A stretch of DNA of 6,679 bases, from the NCBI GenBank assembly GCA_007123455.1, contig SKKZ01000151.1, positions 1 to 6,679 on the forward strand. Direction: 5' to 3'. The position numbers and the translations under genes are program-made. The DNA is from Coriobacteriia bacterium (lineage in GTDB: Bacteria > Actinomycetota > Coriobacteriia > Anaerosomatales > SLCP01). Every line of letters starts with the position of its first letter. The first letter of the stretch is position 1. This document shows positions 1-5,266 of this stretch, piece by piece. The notes under the pieces are model-generated. The model made no database searches. It was not told the origin of the DNA and worked only from the letters and a program-made list of their open reading frames with translations.

Positions 1-736
1 CACCGCCGGGAACGAGCCACGACGCTGCTTCTGAGGCGATACGCCGTACGACGTCGAGCCCGTCGGAACCCCCATCGAGCGCAAGATGCGGCTCATAGCC
101 GAGCACCTCGGCGGGAAGCTCGGGAAGGTGAGCGGTCGGGATGTAGGGCGGGTTGGAGACGACGAGGTCGACCGTACCGCGCAGCTCCTCGGGCACGCCG
201 GAGAACAGGTCGCCTTCGAGCACGGTAACCCGGTCCGTGACTCCCAGCCGCTCGGTGTTTCTGCGCGCGACGGTAACCGAATGCGGTGCGATCTCAGTCG
301 CGACCACCCGCGCCGAGGGCCTCTCGGTGGCGATGGCGCATGCGATACAACCCGATCCGCTACACACTTCGATCACGACCGGTTCTTCCACGCCGCTGAT
401 GAGATCGAGCGCGACGTCAACGAGAACCTCTGTCTCGGGGCGCGGGATGAACACACCGGGCTCTACCCGGACGATGATATGGCGGAAGGGCATCTCGCCG
501 GTGACGTATTGGAGCGGCTCGCCGGCCGCCCGGCGTTTCACGCCCTCACGCAGCGTGCTGCGCTCCGCGTCCGTGAGCGGACGCTCGTGGTAGGCATAGA
601 CTTCGACACGCGAGAGTCCCGTGGCCGCTGAGAGCAGCCACTCGGCCGACCGACGCGGGGATTCGACATCCTCCCGCTCGAAGTACGCGACCGTCCAGTC
701 GAGCGCGTCTCTGACCGTCCAGACGCGCGCGCCCAT
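1..736 (-). CDS. prmC: PrmC, release factor glutamine methyltransferase (3' end cut by window edge)
   Basis: This gene encodes the cytoplasmic SAM-dependent enzyme that N5-methylates the glutamine of the GGQ motif in RF1 and RF2, which raises peptide-release efficiency. My own translation gives 245 residues from ATG at 736 with no stop before the window edge; family members are roughly 280-300 residues, so about 40-50 are missing. Residues 1-75 form the helical substrate-binding domain. IPRPETE is at 97-103. SAM motif I reads EVCSGSGC at 123-130, and the catalytic NPPY is at 195-198. The family signature ALDGGSDGLD is at 219-228. The start lies 3 bases after the prfA stop, with only a weak GGTGG-like ribosome site inside the prfA end, so translation is probably coupled to prfA. 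The substrate gene being immediately upstream supports the call strongly. It is very unlikely to be a generic N6-adenine methylase, given PRPETE plus NPPY plus this position. Confidence 0.95.
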   Translation of the reverse strand, partial: MGARVWTVRDALDWTVAYFEREDVESPRRSAEWLLSAATGLSRVEVYAYHERPLTDAERSTLREGVKRRAAGEPLQYVTGEMPFRHIIVRVEPGVFIPRPETEVLVDVALDLISGVEEPVVIEVCSGSGCIACAIATERPSARVVATEIAPHSVTVARRNTERLGVTDRVTVLEGDLFSGVPEELRGTVDLVVSNPPYIPTAHLPELPAEVLGYEPHLALDGGSDGLDVVRRIASEAASWLVPGG

Positions 737-739
737 GCG

Positions 740-1807
740 TCAGACCACCGACGCCAGCCGTTCGGCCCGGTCTGCAGCAGCGAGCGCTTCGATCACCGGG
801 CCGATCTCGCCCATCATGATGGCAGGCAGGTTGTGGACGGTCAGCCCGATGCGGTGGTCGGTCAGGCGGTCCTGCGGAATGTTGTAGGTACGAATCTTCT
901 CCGAGCGTCCGCCCGAGCCGATCTGGCTGCGCCGCTCGGCCCCGAGCTCGGCCTGCTGCCGCTCGAGCTCCATCTCGTAGAGCCGCGCGCGCAGCACGCG
1001 CATCGCATTCTCCTTGTTCTGGAGTTGAGACTTCTGGTTCTGCGACTGCACGACGAGCCCCGTGGGAAGGTGTGTGATGCGCACCGCCGAATCAGTGGTG
1101 TTGACCGATTGGCCGCCCGGTCCGCTCGAACGGTAGACATCGACGCGCAGGTCGTTCTGGTTGACTTCGATCTCGACGTCCTCGGCCTCGGGAAGCACCG
1201 CCACAGTCGCGGTCGACGTGTGGATACGCCCTCCGGACTCGGTCGCCGGGATGCGCTGCACGCGGTGCACACCGGACTCGAACTTGAGCCTGGAGTAGAC
1301 GCCGGCGCCCTTGACCATGAAGGAGACCTCCTTGAAGCCTCCCACCTCGTTCTCCGAGGCGTCGATCTCCTCGACCTTCCAGCGCTGCGACTCAGCGTAC
1401 CTCGTGTACATCCGGTACAGGTCGGCGGCGAACAGTCCCGCCTCGTCGCCCCCGGCGCCCGCGCGGATCTCAACGATGACGTTCTTGTCGTCGTTGGGGT
1501 CGGTCGGGAGCATCATGACCTTGAGCTCCTCCTCGAGCACGGACTTGCGCTCTTCGAGCTCGGCAAGCTCCTCGCGGGCAAGCTCCCGCATCTCCGGATC
1601 GCTCTCGGATCGCACGATCTCCTCGGCGTCCGCAATCCCGTCGAGTACCCTGAAGTACGCGATGATGGCGTTGGCCAGCGGCGTCTGCGACGCCTGCTCC
1701 TTTGCGAGGCGCGCGTAGGTCTTCTGATCGGAGAGCAGTGCCGGATCGCCGAGGCGGTCCGTGAGCTCCCGGTAGGATGTGAGAATCGATTCGAGCTTCT
1801 CGCGCAT
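740..1807 (-). CDS. prfA: Peptide chain release factor 1 (RF1)
   Basis: RF1 recognises UAA and UAG in the ribosomal A site and triggers hydrolysis of peptidyl-tRNA. The 355-residue product has the usual length (E. coli RF1 is 360). Residues 1-100 are the helical domain, very rich in Glu and Arg at 60-98. The codon-reading tripeptide is PAT at 187-189, inside RIPATESGGRIHTSTATVAVLPE-type sequence; this PxT form marks RF1, whereas RF2 has SPF. The catalytic loop is SSGPGGQSVN at 227-236, with Q233 the residue PrmC methylates. The ATG at 1807 has an AAGGA ribosome site about 11 bases upstream. A 71-base gap separates it from the upstream membrane gene, so transcription could continue from thyX or begin in that gap. 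The gene has every key residue and looks fully functional. Several stop codons in this window are TAA or TAG, consistent with a working RF1. Confidence 0.98.
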   Translation of the reverse strand: MREKLESILTSYRELTDRLGDPALLSDQKTYARLAKEQASQTPLANAIIAYFRVLDGIADAEEIVRSESDPEMRELAREELAELEERKSVLEEELKVMMLPTDPNDDKNVIVEIRAGAGGDEAGLFAADLYRMYTRYAESQRWKVEEIDASENEVGGFKEVSFMVKGAGVYSRLKFESGVHRVQRIPATESGGRIHTSTATVAVLPEAEDVEIEVNQNDLRVDVYRSSGPGGQSVNTTDSAVRITHLPTGLVVQSQNQKSQLQNKENAMRVLRARLYEMELERQQAELGAERRSQIGSGGRSEKIRTYNIPQDRLTDHRIGLTVHNLPAIMMGEIGPVIEALAAADRAERLASVV

Positions 1808-1878
1808 GGGGAAACGGTTCCTTATGTCGGTCGTGTGTTCGTCTCAGAGCGTAGCATGCCGGCGGTGCCTGCGGGCGC

Positions 1879-2412
1879 TCAGCCGAGCGTATCCCAGCCG
1901 CGGGCGAGGACGCGCCAGTAGACCCGGCTGGCGACCGTGAGCGCTGTCGCGATGCCCACGTAGAGCACGCCGAGTGCGGGACGCGGCGCGGCGGTGAGCC
2001 GAAGTGCGTGGCCGCCTGCCATCATGACGACCACCACGACCCAGGAGCGTACGGACAGGAAGCCGACGATCGATGCCGTCGGTCCCCTGTCATGGATGCG
2101 GCGCGAAACCCCCCGCGCGATCCGGTCCAGGAGGAAGCGGGACTTCACCAGTCCCAGAACCACGCCCGCTCCGAACAGCGCTGCCGTCCATTCGACCGGC
2201 AATAGCCACCCCGCCCCGCGCATGCCGAGTATGAGTGCCGCGATCATCCACAGCCCTCCGGCCAGCACGAGCTGCACGCGCTCGCCCGGAGTGAGTACGG
2301 GACGGACGGAGAATGTCGCTGCGGGGATGACGGGAGCCTCCACCACAACGGGAGGAGGCGCCACGGACGCGGGTGCGCGTGGTTCGGTGGTCTGTTTCAT
2401 GGGCCGGTACAT
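1879..2412 (-). CDS. Small multi-pass membrane protein of unknown function, upstream of prfA
   Basis: The 177-residue product has a Pro/Ala/Val-rich soluble N-terminus (1-40), then hydrophobic segments at about 46-64, 71-89, 113-134 and 146-163, so three or four membrane passes. Between the second and third lies a basic stretch around 90-110, with KSRFLLDRIARGVSRRIHDRG-like character, followed by GFLSVRSW at 117-124. That arginine-rich loop should face the cytoplasm by the positive-inside rule. There is no enzymatic motif and no signal peptidase site. I do not recognise a named family; the basic loop plus GFLS/W segment resembles conserved hypothetical membrane proteins that I associate with Actinomycetota and anaerobic Firmicutes, but this is memory and not a search. 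It starts 14 bases after the DUF1385 stop. ATG at 2412 and ATG at 2400 are both possible and neither has a good Shine-Dalgarno. Position suggests co-expression with the DUF1385 gene and prfA. Confidence 0.75.
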   Translation of the reverse strand: MYRPMKQTTEPRAPASVAPPPVVVEAPVIPAATFSVRPVLTPGERVQLVLAGGLWMIAALILGMRGAGWLLPVEWTAALFGAGVVLGLVKSRFLLDRIARGVSRRIHDRGPTASIVGFLSVRSWVVVVVMMAGGHALRLTAAPRPALGVLYVGIATALTVASRVYWRVLARGWDTLG

Positions 2413-2426
2413 AGCAAGTGCCGCGC

Positions 2427-3467
2427 CTAGGAGAGCGCGACCGGCTCGCCATCATCGACGGAGGCGACCTCTTCGGTCGAGAGTCCCTCTGCGGTGAGTG
2501 GTGTGCCGCATGCCGCCGCAGGATCCAGCTCCCCACGAGCGATCGCATCTTCGCGCTCCTCGCATGCGATGACAGCCTTCATCGCGGTGATCGCGACCTC
2601 GACCATGTCGTCGTCGGGCTCTCTCGTGGTCATCCGCTGGAGTTGCAGTCCGGGCCAGAGCACGACCTTGACGAGCGGGTTGTCGGGCTTCTTGCCGGCC
2701 CACTTGATGACCTCGTAGGCAAGCCCGGCGATGAGCGGGAGCAAAAGAATCCGGAAGGAGATAGCGACGGCGAGCGTGATGGCACGGCTGTCGGTGCCGA
2801 GCAATCCGGTGACGGTCTTGACCGGGATGAGCGAGAATACCAGGATCGCGATCACCATCACCATCAGCAGGAACGACGTGCCGCATCGTACATGCATGGT
2901 CTGGTAGCGTTGGATCAGTTCGGAATCGAGCGGGAACCCCCGCTCGTACGCGTGGATGGTCTTGTGCTCCGCCCCGTGGTACGCGAAGACACGCTGGATG
3001 TCCTTGATGCGGCTGATCGCCCAGATGTAGGCGAAGAACGCTACTACACGCAAGACGCCGTCGACAACGTTCCAGGTGAAGGGTCGCTCGGTCGCCTGGC
3101 CGACCATGAAGTTCGTGAGCACTGCGGGCAGCACGATGAAGAGCAGGACCGCCAGGCCTACTCCGAGGCCCATCGAGAGCGCGATCTCCTTACTCGTAAG
3201 CTTCTCCTCGTCGGTCTCACCGGCGTGCTCGGCAGAGACAGCGAACGCCTTCATGGCGAGTACGAGACTCTCGTACAAGCCGACGACGCCCCGGATGACG
3301 GGCTTGCCGAGATTCGGATGCTTGGAGACGGCGGTGCGCAGGGCGTGCTCCTCGACGTAGATATCACCGTCCGGCTTGCGGATCGCGACAGCCCAGTTGT
3401 GCTTGCCCCGCATCATGACGCCCTCGAGGACCGCCTGACCCCCGATATGCGTGTGCTTGATCGGCAT
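2427..3467 (-). CDS. yqhQ: DUF1385 / YqhQ-family membrane protein
   Basis: This 346-residue product is an integral membrane protein of the DUF1385 family (B. subtilis YqhQ), whose molecular role is not established. The family opening GGQAVLEGVMMRG is at 9-21. Hydrophobic segments lie at about 97-122, 133-152, 196-215 and 229-255. YHGAEHKTIHAYE is at 163-175, in the loop between segments two and three, and RCGTSF is at 194-199. The late signature GLQLQRMTTREPDDDMVEVAI is at 273-293. The His/Glu/His of HGAEH together with C195 could bind a metal; some databases call the family a putative metal-dependent enzyme, without proof I know of. A tail rich in Asp, Glu and Ala follows residue 300. An in-frame start exists at 3548, but ATG at 3467 is better: it sits directly before the conserved opening, shares one base with the upstream stop (TGATG) and follows an AAGGGCGG-like ribosome site. 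Confidence 0.93.
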   Translation of the reverse strand: MPIKHTHIGGQAVLEGVMMRGKHNWAVAIRKPDGDIYVEEHALRTAVSKHPNLGKPVIRGVVGLYESLVLAMKAFAVSAEHAGETDEEKLTSKEIALSMGLGVGLAVLLFIVLPAVLTNFMVGQATERPFTWNVVDGVLRVVAFFAYIWAISRIKDIQRVFAYHGAEHKTIHAYERGFPLDSELIQRYQTMHVRCGTSFLLMVMVIAILVFSLIPVKTVTGLLGTDSRAITLAVAISFRILLLPLIAGLAYEVIKWAGKKPDNPLVKVVLWPGLQLQRMTTREPDDDMVEVAITAMKAVIACEEREDAIARGELDPAAACGTPLTAEGLSTEEVASVDDGEPVALS

Positions 3468-3982
3468 CAACGTCCGCCCTTCTGTTCGAGTAGTTGCGTC
3501 CAACCCCGTCTTACCTCGATGGGGACGGACGAGTATGTTGCGAGCCACACGAGATACACTGCGACAGCCGCGAGCAGGATTCCGGCATTGGGCTGATTGG
3601 TCCAGTACGGGCTGCCCGGCAGTCTGAAGACATCCATGATAGCAAGGCCGAGGATCGACATCGTCACGAGCGATACGTTCGCCGCATTGTCACGCCGTTC
3701 GAGATAGCGTACCCGGCGAATCTTTCCGCGCGAGCGCAGCGATGCGGCCACACTCCAGACAGCCGGCCGCAAACCGACGAGCAGCAGTGCGGCGATCGCG
3801 CCGAAGAGCGGCCACGACCACCCTCCGGAGAGCAGACGCGTGAAGAACGCGGCAACCAGGGCCGGTGCAGAAAGGTGGGCTTTGACGACATCCCAATCCG
3901 GGTCGTAGGGCGCACGGGGTTCCGGTGCGCTCCGTGTGATCGCTTCACTCACGTCGCGGGGCCCGTTCGTACGGTTCTCCAC
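3467..3982 (-). CDS. Small membrane protein of unknown function between thyX and DUF1385 gene
   Basis: The product is 171 residues if translated from GTG at 3982. Residues 1-35 are polar and soluble, 57-80 form a strong membrane segment, 83-98 are basic (SRGKIRRVRYLERR) and probably cytoplasmic, and 101-118 and 132-153 form two more membrane segments. I recognise no family and see no catalytic motif. The start is uncertain. GTG at 3982 overlaps thyX by 38 bases and has GAGGGG 10 bases upstream, but that sequence also encodes the conserved ThyX GKMTCG region, so it may be coincidence. GTG at 3952 would overlap the thyX stop by 8 bases (GTGAGTGA), the more usual coupling geometry, but lacks a ribosome site. 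The stop shares one base with the DUF1385 start, so the two proteins are probably made together. No Met start was needed, and the gene fits the local operon layout well. Confidence 0.7.
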   Translation of the reverse strand: MENRTNGPRDVSEAITRSAPEPRAPYDPDWDVVKAHLSAPALVAAFFTRLLSGGWSWPLFGAIAALLLVGLRPAVWSVAASLRSRGKIRRVRYLERRDNAANVSLVTMSILGLAIMDVFRLPGSPYWTNQPNAGILLAAVAVYLVWLATYSSVPIEVRRGWTQLLEQKGGR

Positions 3983-4628
3983 ATGTCATCTTCCCCTCAC
4001 GGCACGGGCCACGACGGCATGAGGCTCCCGCGTCCATGAAGATGTAGGGCGCCGTGGGCTCGGCGAGGCCGAGCATCGCAAGCGCGAGTTCGCGAATCTC
4101 CCACTGGGCGCGCTTGCAACACCTCAGTTCGAGGAAGTGCAGCAGCTCACGCACGTTCATCGTGATGACGATCTTCGTCTCCATGGCATTGGGAAGCAGG
4201 TACCTGGCGTCCTCGGCGGGCACGCCGGACTCGATGAGTTCCCGATAGGCGGCGAACGCGGCCGACGTCGCCGCATCGAAGCGCGACAGGGCGGCAGGGT
4301 CGTCTGCTACGGTCGGCGGTACGATGAAGTGCGGCTCTTCGTCGTAGGCGACGTAGCGCTGCGACTGCTGGTTGTACGACGCGAGACGGTGCCGGACGAG
4401 CTGGTGGGTCATCGCCCGCGAGACCCCGTCGACCGCGAACGTGTATGAGGCGTGCTCGAGCGCCGAGAAGTGCCCCGAGCCCATGATGATACGCAACACC
4501 TTGCGCACGCTCTCGTCGGGCAGGTCGTCCATGAGGTCGGCGGCTCCCACCGGCGCGTAGCAGAGGCGTGCGGCAACGGCGACGGCTCGCTCGGGCTCCG
4601 GGGTATGGTAGAGCAGGCGGACGTCCAC
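3945..4628 (-). CDS. thyX: Flavin-dependent thymidylate synthase ThyX
   Basis: ThyX makes dTMP from dUMP using methylene-tetrahydrofolate as carbon donor, with FAD and NADPH, as a cytoplasmic homotetramer. The diagnostic ThyX motif is complete: RHRLASYNQQSQRY at residues 79-92 (RHRxxSxNxxSxRY). Other family positions include the HFSALEHA segment at 53-60, ARYLLP at 141-146, the NVRELLHFLELR segment at 158-169, and a C-terminal cysteine-bearing GPCREGKMTCG at 207-217. The 227-residue length is normal. I chose GTG at 4628 and not the longer in-frame start at 4676: it has GAGAGGT six bases upstream, the protein begins directly with the first beta strand (VDVRLLYHT), and the longer version would run back into a hairpin. 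It follows rpmE after a 102-base gap and overlaps the next gene. Its presence suggests the organism may lack ThyA, which cannot be tested here. Confidence 0.97.
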   Translation of the reverse strand: MDVRLLYHTPEPERAVAVAARLCYAPVGAADLMDDLPDESVRKVLRIIMGSGHFSALEHASYTFAVDGVSRAMTHQLVRHRLASYNQQSQRYVAYDEEPHFIVPPTVADDPAALSRFDAATSAAFAAYRELIESGVPAEDARYLLPNAMETKIVITMNVRELLHFLELRCCKRAQWEIRELALAMLGLAEPTAPYIFMDAGASCRRGPCREGKMTCGEPYERAPRRE

Positions 4629-4634
4629 GCAGCT

Positions 4635-4641
4635 ACCTCTC
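4635..4641 (-). promoter_or_regulatory. Ribosome binding site deciding the thyX GTG start
   Basis: On the minus strand the sequence reads GAGAGGT followed by AGCTGC and then GTG. The six-base spacing is close to ideal, and it selects GTG at 4628 over the upstream in-frame start at 4676, which lies at the edge of a hairpin arm. Confidence 0.75.
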
Positions 4642-4675
4642 GGGGAAACGGGGCCGCACAGGCTCCGATACGGCA

Positions 4676-4701
4676 AGGGAGGCGAGTCGCCTCGCCTCCC
4701 T
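4676..4701 (-). terminator. Hairpin between rpmE and thyX (possible terminator or processing signal)
   Basis: An 11-bp perfect inverted repeat, AGGGAGGCGAG against CTCGCCTCCCT, closes a four-base loop that reads GCGA in the minus-strand RNA, a GNRA tetraloop. It is very stable but is followed by TTGCCG and not a T-run, so it is not a canonical intrinsic terminator in this direction. It could mark the 3' end of rpmE mRNA, protect a processed end, or partly uncouple thyX from rpmE. On the plus strand the following bases (ATTCTAG) also lack a T-run. Confidence 0.45.
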
Positions 4702-4710
4702 ATTCTAGCA
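4702..4710 (-). promoter_or_regulatory. Weak candidate extended -10 element upstream of thyX
   Basis: The minus strand reads TGCTAGAAT, a TGn plus TAGAAT (5 of 6 matches to TATAAT). No -35-like hexamer sits at 16-18 bases upstream. A start about seven bases downstream would fall inside the 4676-4701 hairpin, which makes a real thyX promoter here doubtful. It is recorded because it is the best -10 match in this gap. Confidence 0.25.
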
Positions 4711-4714
4711 GTGC

Positions 4715-4729
4715 CGGTCCGAAAGACCG
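4715..4729 (-). other. Short hairpin directly after the rpmE stop
   Basis: CGGTC and GACCG form a 5-bp stem around TTTCG on the minus strand, beginning one base after the rpmE TAG. An inner U-G wobble could add a sixth pair. Together with the larger hairpin at 4676-4701 it makes a tandem pair in the rpmE-thyX gap. The short stem makes chance formation possible. Confidence 0.35.
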
Positions 4730-4730
4730 C

Positions 4731-5168
4731 CTACTCGGCGCTCTCCTCGGCGGGCGTACTCTCGGCAGGTGCTTCCTCGGCAGGAGCAGCATCGCCCACG
4801 GCATCGGTCGCGCCCTCGGCGGACGCGGTCGCGGTCTCGAACTTCGCTGCCTTGGAGGCCTTCTCGGCTTCCTTGGCGGCACGAGCCTCGCGAGCGAGCA
4901 GTGCGGCCTCTTCGTGAGCCTTCTGCCTGGCCTCACGCTCAGCGGCCTCACGCTCGAGGACGTTGGCGGCCGAAGCGCCGAATTTGTCGGCGAAGCGCTG
5001 TACACGTCCGCCGGAGTCGACGAGCTTCTGAGTGCCGGTGTAGAACGGGTGGCACTTCGAGCAGAGCTCGACGTGGAGCTCGCTCTTGGTGGAGCGGGTC
5101 GTGAACGACTCGCCGCACGAACACTTGACCGTGCTCTCGACGTAGTCCGGATGAATTCCCTCGCGCAC
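4731..5168 (-). CDS. rpmE: Ribosomal protein L31 (zinc type) with long C-terminal extension
   Basis: L31 (bL31) binds the 50S central protuberance and helps bridge to the 30S head. Residues 1-69 match an ordinary L31: MREGIHPDY at the start, a zinc site of C16, C18, C36 and C39 (CSC...CSKC), then HPFYTGTQKLVDSGGRVQRFADKFG at 40-64. Typical L31 ends near residue 70, but this one continues to 145. Residues 71-110 are a charged, alanine-rich stretch (Glu/Arg/Lys/Ala) that should form a long helix or coiled coil. Residues 111-145 are an acidic Ala/Glu/Pro/Ser tail that is probably disordered. The frame keeps normal high-GC codon bias to the TAG stop, so the extension does not look like a read-through artefact. 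The start is GTG at 5168 with GGAGGTGA six bases upstream. The four-cysteine form is the zinc-dependent version, often swapped for a cysteine-free paralogue during zinc limitation. Confidence 0.96.
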   Translation of the reverse strand: MREGIHPDYVESTVKCSCGESFTTRSTKSELHVELCSKCHPFYTGTQKLVDSGGRVQRFADKFGASAANVLEREAAEREARQKAHEEAALLAREARAAKEAEKASKAAKFETATASAEGATDAVGDAAPAEEAPAESTPAEESAE

Positions 5169-5224
5169 GTGCAGTCACCTCCGATAAGCGGCCCTGGTTT
5201 CCGACCAGGGCCTACGCACAAAGC
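5169..5224 (-). ncRNA. Candidate rpmE leader RNA with hairpin (possible L31 autoregulatory leader)
   Basis: This roughly 56-base region would be the 5' leader of an rpmE transcript starting from the predicted promoter. It contains a perfect 9-bp stem, GGCCCTGGT (5204-5212 and 5190-5198 as arms) around a five-base CGGAA loop in minus-strand RNA, then GCTTATC and the ribosome site. There is no T-run after the stem, so it is not an intrinsic terminator for rho. Autoregulatory ribosomal-protein leaders for L31 have been described in several bacterial groups, including Actinobacteria and, as I recall, a Coriobacteria-specific motif; whether this hairpin matches one needs a covariance-model search. 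Confidence 0.5.
5175..5182 (-). promoter_or_regulatory. Strong Shine-Dalgarno for rpmE
   Basis: The minus strand reads GGAGGTGA, a near-perfect anti-16S match, six bases before the GTG start at 5168. It fixes the start codon. It lies seven bases after the leader hairpin, close enough for RNA structure or protein binding there to influence ribosome access. Confidence 0.85.
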
Positions 5225-5230
5225 CGAGCT

Positions 5231-5259
5231 AGTGTAGCACGCGTCCAGTAGGCGGGCAA
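5231..5259 (-). promoter_or_regulatory. Predicted housekeeping-sigma promoter for rpmE
   Basis: The minus strand has TTGCCC (-35, 4 of 6 matches to TTGACA; plus coordinates 5254-5259), a 17-base spacer, and TACACT (-10, 4 of 6; 5231-5236) preceded by TGC, giving an extended -10 element. The predicted start is near 5224. It lies entirely within the rho-rpmE gap and would give rpmE expression independent of rho. Confidence 0.55.
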
Positions 5260-5266
5260 CGAGACG

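Noticed and set aside
123..130. PrmC SAM motif I reads EVCSGSG in place of the usual D-x-GTG-type sequence (residue numbers given as coordinates)
   Set aside because: The glycine positions and all other PrmC motifs are intact, and Cys/Ser variants at these positions occur in the methyltransferase fold, so this does not indicate loss of activity.
86..631. 181-codon plus-strand open frame at the left edge
   Set aside because: The minus strand over the same bases encodes PrmC with PRPETE, the SAM motif and NPPY, so the plus-strand frame is a shadow.
1808..1878. Possible promoter (TGCTACGCT) and imperfect inverted repeat in the gap before prfA
   Set aside because: The -10-like hexamer matches only 3 of 6 consensus bases, no -35 is at the right distance, and the repeat has mismatches and no T-run. 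Nothing firm can be claimed in this 71-base gap.
833..1921. 362-codon plus-strand open frame antisense to prfA
   Set aside because: It is a shadow of prfA, whose product has every RF1 motif. Long antisense frames are expected in high-GC genes, and this translation has no recognisable domain and an implausible Leu/Arg/Asp-rich composition.
3468..3548. Longer DUF1385 start adding 27 residues
   Set aside because: It would overlap the upstream membrane gene by about 80 bases, lacks family similarity, and the ATG at 3467 directly precedes the conserved opening with TGATG coupling.
2418..3596. 392-codon plus-strand open frame antisense to the DUF1385 gene
   Set aside because: It mirrors the DUF1385 gene codon by codon; the translation is dominated by Asp, Arg and Glu with no domain, while the minus strand has clear family signatures and membrane segments.
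4629..4676. Longer ThyX start adding 16 residues
   Set aside because: The extra residues do not resemble ThyX, the start sits at the edge of a hairpin arm without a ribosome site, and GTG at 4628 has a well-spaced GAGAGGT.
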